This document shows positions 34,052 to 39,920 of a stretch of 39,920 nucleotides of DNA, piece by piece. The first letter of the stretch is position 1, and every line of letters starts with the position of its first letter. This DNA comes from an uncultured Eubacteriales bacterium (GTDB lineage Bacteria > Bacillota > Clostridia > Lachnospirales > Lachnospiraceae). The translations under genes and the position numbers were made by a program. The stretch covers positions 1 to 39,920 of the forward strand of contig CASEML010000064.1 in assembly GCA_949289145.1 (NCBI GenBank), written 5' to 3'. The notes under the pieces are model-generated. The model was not told the origin of the DNA. It worked only from the letters and a program-made list of their open reading frames with translations, and made no database searches.

Positions 34052-34987
34052 ATGATTGAAACAGTGGTATCGGCGGATCTGCCAATCGATGAAAAATTAA
34101 TAATACAGAAAAACCGCCTGCAGCCCAAAGAGACAACAGGAACCCAAAAACGTATATCCATTGTGACCGGACTTTATGGTGATGAATTGGATGGGCAGTA
34201 TATTTGTTATGAATTGATCCGAAGAATCAGCGCCAATAAAAAATATTTAAAGGGAATTGTGGATATTTTCCCCGCGTGTAATCCTTTGGGGTTAGCATCT
34301 ACTACCCGTGGTGTTCCCATGTTTGAACTGGATATGAACCGTATTTTTCCCGGTTCAGAAAAAGGAACTACTATAGAATATGTGGCGGCCCGGCTGATCG
34401 ATGAAATCATAGGTTCAGATCTTTGCATTGATATCCATTCCAGTAATATTTTTCTAATGGAAACGCCGCAGGTGAGAATTTCAGAAGTTACAGCCCAAAA
34501 GCTGGTTCCCATAGCAAAGAAAATTAACGCTGATTTTGTATGGGTACATGCTTCTGCAACCGTATTGGAATCTACTTTGGCGCACAGTTTAAATACCATG
34601 GGAGTACCTACACTTGCAGTAGAAATGGGAGTGGGCATGAGAATACATAAATCATACGGTGACCAGTTGGTGGCGGGAATTCTTTATATCATGCATGAGA
34701 TGGGAATGTGGGATGGACCGGTGGAAACGCCGAAGGAGCCAATCGTATCTACAGATGGTTCGGTTAGTCTGATCCATGCAGGGGTATCAGGAGTGTTTGT
34801 TCCCGAAGTCCAGCATGGGGAAACGGTGGTAAAGGGACAGCCTATAGGCAGTATTATAGATTCCCTGACCGGAGATGTAAATGAAATTGTAGAAGCACCG
34901 GAAAGCGGTTTTTTGTTTACTTTAAGGGAATATCCTATCGTATATGAGGGTTCATTGATTGCGCGTATACTGGGAGGTGCAAAATGA
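34052..34987 (+). CDS. Succinylglutamate desuccinylase/aspartoacylase (M14-like) family protein
   Basis: A 311-residue protein of the AstE/AspA family, zinc enzymes that remove acyl groups from amino acids. Of the usual HxxE motif only the Glu remains: GLYGDELDG has Tyr42 in place of His and Glu45. MNRIFPG and the later ligand region CIDIHSS with His129 are present. The C-terminus (DGSVSLIHAGVSGVFVPEV) is the typical beta-barrel extension. ATG 34052 has GGAGG 9 nt upstream. It overlaps its divergent paralogue by 4 nt, so the two may form a complex. Substrate and activity unknown. Confidence 0.82.
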   Translation: MIETVVSADLPIDEKLIIQKNRLQPKETTGTQKRISIVTGLYGDELDGQYICYELIRRISANKKYLKGIVDIFPACNPLGLASTTRGVPMFELDMNRIFPGSEKGTTIEYVAARLIDEIIGSDLCIDIHSSNIFLMETPQVRISEVTAQKLVPIAKKINADFVWVHASATVLESTLAHSLNTMGVPTLAVEMGVGMRIHKSYGDQLVAGILYIMHEMGMWDGPVETPKEPIVSTDGSVSLIHAGVSGVFVPEVQHGETVVKGQPIGSIIDSLTGDVNEIVEAPESGFLFTLREYPIVYEGSLIARILGGAK

Positions 34988-35919
34988 AAAAAGAGATAAT
35001 CTATTCAATGAAAGGGCCTTTTCGGGATGAGATGCGGGTGACCGGTTTTAAGTTTGGAGAGGGGGAGAAGTCAGCCTGTATTGTGGGAGCTATTCGCGGA
35101 AATGAAATCCAGCAGTTATATGTATGTTCCCAGCTGGTCAAAGTTTTAAAGGAATTGGAAAGCAAAGGTGCTATTAATTCAAATAACGAGATTATGGTGA
35201 TTCCTTCGGTTAATTCATATTCTATGAATATCGGAAAGCGTTTCTGGCCCGGCGATGAGAGCGATATTAACCGTATGTTTCCGGGAAAAGTAAGCGGAGA
35301 AACTACAGAGCGTATTGCGTCAGGAATCTTTGAAAAAACTCAAGGGTACAGCTATGGAATACAGTTTGTCAGCTTTTACAGGCCGGGAGATTTTGTTCCC
35401 CACATTCGAATGATGGAAACAGGTTATCAGAGTCCGAGCCTTGCAAATTTATTTGGTATGCCTTATGTGGTGATACGAAAGCCAAAGCCATATGACACCA
35501 CCACGTTAAATTATAACTGGCAGTTATGGAAAACCAATGCTTTTTCGGTTTACACAAAGGAGACAGATGAAATAGATGAAAAGTCTGCCAAACAGGCAGT
35601 GGCGGCAGTGCTTCGATTTCTTACTCGTATGGGCATAATTAAATACAACAGTCACAGCGGCTATATTGCCAGTGTGATTGCAGAGCAGGACTTAATGCCG
35701 ATTTGTGCTCACAAGGCGGGAATCTACCGCAGATATAAGCTGGCAGGCGATGAAATTGCAAGGGGTGAGGTGTTGGCAGATATTATTGATCCGTATGACG
35801 GAAAAGTATTAGAAGAGATAACAGCACCAATTGAAGGGATTATTTTTTTCTCTCACAAGGCACCGTTAGTAAACCAAAACGAAATCGTATATGAGATTAT
35901 CAAACGATTCCATGAATAA
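34984..35919 (+). CDS. Divergent M14-like paralogue of the preceding protein
   Basis: A 311-residue relative of the AstE/AspA family. The HxxE region reads GAIRGNE (Arg38 for His, Glu41 kept), NRMFPG is conserved, and the DxH region is replaced by YGIQFVSF, so zinc binding is probably lost. The C-terminal barrel is recognisable (SGYIASVIAEQDLMPICAHKAG). Start ATG overlaps the previous stop (ATGA), arguing for stoichiometric production. It may be an inactive partner subunit of the first protein. Confidence 0.8.
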   Translation: MKKEIIYSMKGPFRDEMRVTGFKFGEGEKSACIVGAIRGNEIQQLYVCSQLVKVLKELESKGAINSNNEIMVIPSVNSYSMNIGKRFWPGDESDINRMFPGKVSGETTERIASGIFEKTQGYSYGIQFVSFYRPGDFVPHIRMMETGYQSPSLANLFGMPYVVIRKPKPYDTTTLNYNWQLWKTNAFSVYTKETDEIDEKSAKQAVAAVLRFLTRMGIIKYNSHSGYIASVIAEQDLMPICAHKAGIYRRYKLAGDEIARGEVLADIIDPYDGKVLEEITAPIEGIIFFSHKAPLVNQNEIVYEIIKRFHE

Positions 35920-36017
35920 AAGGTAGAATAAGCACTGAAAATGTGCTATGATGAATAATAGCGTGATACTCGAAGGGAAGCATCGGAAGGCGCACTTAAG
36001 AAAATGGAGGTACGTAA

Positions 36018-39000
36018 ATGAGCAGCGTAAAAAGAATTTATGTTGAAAAGAAAACACCATATGCAGTACAGGCAAAGTCTTTATCCAAGGAAATTAAAAG
36101 CTATCTGGGCATTGATACTGTAACAGGTGTACGTGTTTTGATTCGTTATGATGTGGAAAATATTTCAGAAGAAACATACAAGAAGGCGTTAGGGACTGTT
36201 TTTTCCGAACCACCGGTAGATGATGTGTATGAAGAATCCTTTGACAGCAAAGGCGGTAGCGTATTCAGCGTGGAATATTTGCCGGGACAGTTTGATCAGA
36301 GAGCAGATTCAGCCGAACAATGTATGAAGCTTTTGAAAGAAGATGAAATGCCGGTCATCCGTACAGCCACAACTTATGTGATCAGCGGTGAAGTAAGTGC
36401 GGAGCAGTTAGAAGCCATCAAAAACTTTTGTATTAATCCGGTAGATTCCAGAGAAGCGGAGGAAAGTAAACCTGCTACTTTAGTGCAGGAGTTTGAGGAG
36501 CCGGAAGATGTTAAGATTTTTGAAGGCTTTCAGAATATGACGGAAACAGAATTAAAAGCATTGTATGACTCTTTAGGGCTTGCCATGACTTTTAAGGATT
36601 TCCTTCATATTCAGAATTATTATAAAAATGAGGAAAAAAGAGATCCAAGTGTAACAGAAATCAGGGTGCTGGATACTTATTGGTCTGATCATTGCCGTCA
36701 TACTACGTTTTCCACGGAATTAACTGATGTGAAATTTGACGATGGTTTCTACAAGAAGCCTATGGTAGATACTTACGAAAGATACTTAGCAGATAGAGAG
36801 GAAATCTTTCAAGGCAGAGAGGATAAATTTGTATGTCTTATGGACTTAGCGCTGATGGCAATGCGCAAATTGAAAAAAGAAGGAAAATTACAAGATCAGG
36901 AAGAATCCGATGAGATTAACGCATGTTCTATCGTGGTACCAGTAGATGTGGATGGTGTAGAAGAAGAATGGTTAATTAATTTCAAAAACGAAACCCACAA
37001 CCATCCCACAGAAATCGAACCATTTGGTGGCGCGGCAACATGCCTTGGGGGAGCCATCCGCGATCCGCTGTCAGGACGTACTTATGTATATCAGGCAATG
37101 CGTGTTACCGGTGCAGCAGACCCGACAGTATCTGTAAAAGATACGATGAAGGGAAAACTCCCCCAGAAAAAGATTGTAAGAAGTGCAGCCAGCGGTTACA
37201 GTTCTTATGGTAATCAGATTGGTCTTGCTACTGGCTTGGTAAAGGAAATATATCATCCTGATTATGTGGCAAAACGTATGGAAATCGGTGCGGTACTTGG
37301 CGCAGCTCCAAGAAGAAGTGTGATTCGTGAAACTTCTGATCCGGGCGATGTGATCATCTTACTGGGCGGCAGAACAGGACGTGACGGCTGCGGTGGTGCC
37401 ACAGGCTCTTCCAAGGTGCATACAGAGGAATCCATTGAAACCTGCGGTGCAGAAGTACAGAAGGGTAATCCGCCTACAGAACGTAAGATTCAGAGATTGT
37501 TCCGCAGAGAAGAAGTAAGTAAATTAATTAAAAAATGTAATGACTTTGGTGCCGGCGGTGTGTCTGTGGCCATCGGTGAGCTGGCAGACGGACTTCAGGT
37601 AAATCTCGACAAAGTACCAAAGAAATATGCAGGTTTGGACGGAACGGAAATTGCCATTTCTGAATCTCAGGAACGTATGGCGGTGGTGATAGACCCCAAA
37701 AATGTAGCAGAGTTTATGGGTTATGCGAAGGAAGAAAATCTAGAGGCAGTAGAAGTTGCCGTAGTTACAGAAGAACCGAGACTGGTATTAAACTGGAGAG
37801 GAAAGGAAATTGTAAATCTTTCCAGAGCATTCTTAAATACCAACGGTGCTCATCAGGAAACTAAGGTAGAAGTGGAAATTCCGGAGAAAGAAGAAAACTA
37901 CTTTGTGAAAGAAGAAGTAGCAGATATTAGAGCAAAATGGTTAGATACATTAAAAGACTTAAATGTATGCTCTCAGAAAGGCTTAGTAGAAATGTTTGAC
38001 GGTTCCATCGGTGCAGCCAGCGTATATATGCCTCATGGCGGAAAATACCAGATGACAGAAACGCAGGCTATGGTGGCAAAGGTTCCAATGTTAAAAGGAA
38101 AGACCACAACCGTTACCATGATGAGTTATGGATTTGATCCATATTTGTCTTCATGGAGTCCATACCACGGTGCAGTTTATGCAGTAGTGGAATCTGTGGC
38201 TAAAATTGTAGCAAACGGTGGAGATTACAAGAAAATCCGTTTTACTTTCCAGGAATATTTCCGTCGTATGAGCGAAGATCCAAAGAGATGGAGTCAGCCA
38301 TTTGCAGCTTTGCTGGGTGCTTATGATGCACAGATGGGATTTGGTCTGCCATCTATTGGCGGTAAGGATAGTATGTCAGGTACTTTCAACGATATTGACG
38401 TACCACCCACTTTAGTATCTTTCGCGGTGGATATTGCTAAGGATAAGGATATTATTACTCCGGAATTCAAGAAGGCAGGAAGTAAGATTGTACTTATGGA
38501 AGTGCCGAGAAATGAGTATGATTTGCCGGAATATGATAAAATCATGGAAGCATACGAGAAATTCCATGCAGATGTACAAGCAGGAAATATTATTTCTGCT
38601 TATGCATTAGACAGCAAGGGTATTGCGGCCGCAGTAAGTAAGATGGCATTTGGTAACGGATTGGGTGTTAAGATAGAACACAATATTGCACCGGAAGATT
38701 TATTTAGCATAGGATTTGGTAATATTGTTGCGGAAGTTCCCGATGGAAAAGTGGGCTCTCTTTCCATTCCTTATACTGTAATCGGTGAAGTAACAGATAA
38801 GGCAGCTATTGAATACAAAGATATAATAATTTCTTTACAGGAAGCAGAAGAAGCATGGGCATCTACTTTAGAAAAGGTGTTCCCAACACGTTCTAATGTG
38901 GAACAGACTAAGATCAATACGGGACTTTACAAGGCAGACAGCATCTATGTATGTAAAAACAAGGTTGCAAAACCAACTGTATTTATCCCGGTATTTCCTG

Positions 39001-39767
39001 GTACCAACTGTGAATACGACAGCACCAGAGCCTTTGAACGTGCAGGTGCCAATGTCATCACAAAGGTGTTTAAGAATTTAGACGCAGAAGATATCCGTGA
39101 TTCTGTAAGAATTTTTGAGGAAAATATTAATCAATCACAGATTATTATGTTCCCGGGCGGATTCAGTGCCGGTGATGAACCGGAAGGCTCCGCAAAATTC
39201 TTCGCAACTGCATTCCGCAATGAAAAGATCAAGGAAGCAGTGAACAAGTTGTTAAATGAGAGAGACGGTCTTGTTCTGGGCATCTGTAACGGATTCCAGG
39301 CTTTGATTAAGTTAGGTTTAGTGCCATATGGACAGATTACAGAGCAGAAACCGGACTCACCTACACTTACTTACAACACCATTGGACGTCATATCTCAAA
39401 AATGGTTTATACTAAGGTAGTTACCAACAAGTCCCCATGGCTTGCAGGAGCAGAATTAGGCGGCATATATGTGAATCCTGCTTCCCACGGTGAAGGACGT
39501 TTTGTGGCACCGAAGGAATGGTTGGATAAATTATTTGAAAATGGTCAGGTGGCAACTCAATATGTGGATGCCGATGGAAATCCTACCATGGATGAGGAGT
39601 GGAATCCTAATGGTTCTTACTTTGCAATAGAAGGTATTACCAGCCCGGATGGACGTGTGCTTGGTAAGATGGCTCACAGTGAGAGAAGGGATTCTTCTGT
39701 GGCAATCAATATTTACGGAGAGCAGGATATGAAGCTGTTTGAATCTGGTGTGAAGTATTTCCAGTAA
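36018..39767 (+). CDS. purL: Phosphoribosylformylglycinamidine synthase (single-chain)
   Basis: Fourth step of purine synthesis: FGAR to FGAM, using glutamine and ATP. At 1249 residues it is the long form with synthetase and glutaminase in one chain. The ATP/substrate segments include NETHNHPTEIEPFGGAATCLGG and the second AIRS-like half around GGKDSMSGTF. The C-terminal glutaminase begins near residue 990 (VFIPVFPGTNCEYDS) with nucleophile Cys1090 (GICNGFQA) and His1157/Glu1159 (SHGEGRF). TGGAGG precedes the ATG. An extended -10-like TGCTATGAT lies about 70 nt upstream. It is followed by a strong terminator; no other pur gene is adjacent. Confidence 0.97.
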   Translation: MSSVKRIYVEKKTPYAVQAKSLSKEIKSYLGIDTVTGVRVLIRYDVENISEETYKKALGTVFSEPPVDDVYEESFDSKGGSVFSVEYLPGQFDQRADSAEQCMKLLKEDEMPVIRTATTYVISGEVSAEQLEAIKNFCINPVDSREAEESKPATLVQEFEEPEDVKIFEGFQNMTETELKALYDSLGLAMTFKDFLHIQNYYKNEEKRDPSVTEIRVLDTYWSDHCRHTTFSTELTDVKFDDGFYKKPMVDTYERYLADREEIFQGREDKFVCLMDLALMAMRKLKKEGKLQDQEESDEINACSIVVPVDVDGVEEEWLINFKNETHNHPTEIEPFGGAATCLGGAIRDPLSGRTYVYQAMRVTGAADPTVSVKDTMKGKLPQKKIVRSAASGYSSYGNQIGLATGLVKEIYHPDYVAKRMEIGAVLGAAPRRSVIRETSDPGDVIILLGGRTGRDGCGGATGSSKVHTEESIETCGAEVQKGNPPTERKIQRLFRREEVSKLIKKCNDFGAGGVSVAIGELADGLQVNLDKVPKKYAGLDGTEIAISESQERMAVVIDPKNVAEFMGYAKEENLEAVEVAVVTEEPRLVLNWRGKEIVNLSRAFLNTNGAHQETKVEVEIPEKEENYFVKEEVADIRAKWLDTLKDLNVCSQKGLVEMFDGSIGAASVYMPHGGKYQMTETQAMVAKVPMLKGKTTTVTMMSYGFDPYLSSWSPYHGAVYAVVESVAKIVANGGDYKKIRFTFQEYFRRMSEDPKRWSQPFAALLGAYDAQMGFGLPSIGGKDSMSGTFNDIDVPPTLVSFAVDIAKDKDIITPEFKKAGSKIVLMEVPRNEYDLPEYDKIMEAYEKFHADVQAGNIISAYALDSKGIAAAVSKMAFGNGLGVKIEHNIAPEDLFSIGFGNIVAEVPDGKVGSLSIPYTVIGEVTDKAAIEYKDIIISLQEAEEAWASTLEKVFPTRSNVEQTKINTGLYKADSIYVCKNKVAKPTVFIPVFPGTNCEYDSTRAFERAGANVITKVFKNLDAEDIRDSVRIFEENINQSQIIMFPGGFSAGDEPEGSAKFFATAFRNEKIKEAVNKLLNERDGLVLGICNGFQALIKLGLVPYGQITEQKPDSPTLTYNTIGRHISKMVYTKVVTNKSPWLAGAELGGIYVNPASHGEGRFVAPKEWLDKLFENGQVATQYVDADGNPTMDEEWNPNGSYFAIEGITSPDGRVLGKMAHSERRDSSVAINIYGEQDMKLFESGVKYFQ

Positions 39768-39853
39768 AAAGAAGTATCTTATTCCCAGGCACCCCTATTT
39801 ATCCTGAAAAGGCAAAAAGGAGCAGGCTGAAAGAAATTAAAAACGAGAGAAAG

Positions 39854-39897
39854 AAAGACCTTGTAGAGAGGGAAGCCCCCTATCTATGAGGTCTTTT
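39854..39897 (+). terminator. Intrinsic terminator of purL
   Basis: AAAGACCT/AGGTCTTT stem with an inner TAGAGAGGG/CCCTATCTA pairing (one mismatch) and a TTTT tail, about 85 nt after the stop codon. Confidence 0.8.
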
Positions 39898-39920
39898 GTA
39901 TTAGAGAAAAGCCTTGAAAA

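Noticed and set aside
34207-34638. 143-codon antisense frame inside the first M14-like gene
   Set aside because: Explained by the coding constraint of the plus-strand gene; no start signals.

Overview
This 39.9 kb window is a chromosomal stretch of a low-GC, strictly anaerobic Firmicute, most likely a Lachnospiraceae gut clostridium. That assignment is an inference from strong AGGAGG ribosome binding sites, sigma-A promoters, A+T-rich spacers, class III ribonucleotide reductase, rubrerythrin and flavodiiron oxygen defence, NADP-type glutamate dehydrogenase and the single-chain clostridial PurL. Coding is mostly on the plus strand; only carbamate kinase and an integrase scar are on the minus strand. 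I saw no rRNA, tRNA, CRISPR array or prophage.

Layout. 1-7664: a polar amino acid type ABC importer (the ATPase is cut by the window edge, then lipoprotein binding protein and two permeases), running into an iron-type alcohol dehydrogenase, a cytidylate-kinase-like protein and a D-2-hydroxyacid dehydrogenase; next come a GntR/FCD regulator and an AEC carrier. A 163-bp MITE with perfect 8-bp target duplications sits between the ATPase and the binding protein. 7812-13485: an aminotransferase, an unusual PEP-synthase-like multidomain protein and glutamate dehydrogenase. 13486-14262: gene-poor, with a decayed tyrosine integrase. 14386-18911: an oxygen/redox-stress block comprising a Crp/Fnr regulator, a minimal glycyl-radical repair protein with a 14-bp palindrome upstream, an ArAE/FUSC membrane protein, flavodiiron protein, flavin reductase-rubredoxin and rubrerythrin. 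18973-23826: carbamate kinase (minus), a TPR lipoprotein and an anaerobic NrdD with a C-terminal glutaredoxin domain. 23827-25970: a long hairpin, a candidate preQ1-type leader, then queT-queF-queC. 26035-28343: a tiny ORF carrying a 25-bp IS66-type scar, then a radical SAM / DUF4130 pair behind two LexA-box-like sites. 28608-31307: an HPr-like protein without the phospho-His segment, and a nuclease-helicase fusion. 31372-33950: an ECF sigma operon with two zinc-finger membrane proteins and a paralogue. 34052-39767: two divergent M14-like proteins and PurL.

Most notable. (1) The radical SAM/DUF4130 pair is preceded by two good LexA-like boxes inside its promoter, and the radical SAM protein ends in a sliding-clamp-type QMNLF motif, so a damage-inducible, clamp-linked repair function is a testable hypothesis. 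(2) Two non-autonomous elements of very different size (163 and 25 bp) share GTAAC...TTAC-type ends and perfect 8-bp target duplications, which points to IS66-type mobilisation. (3) A Crp/Fnr regulator lies beside a 79-aa stand-alone glycyl radical domain whose promoter has a palindrome centred at -41.5. (4) Several proteins have rearranged or degenerate catalytic sites: the KaiC-like/PEP-synthase fusion, the HPr-like protein, the M14-like pair and the hydroxyacid dehydrogenase.
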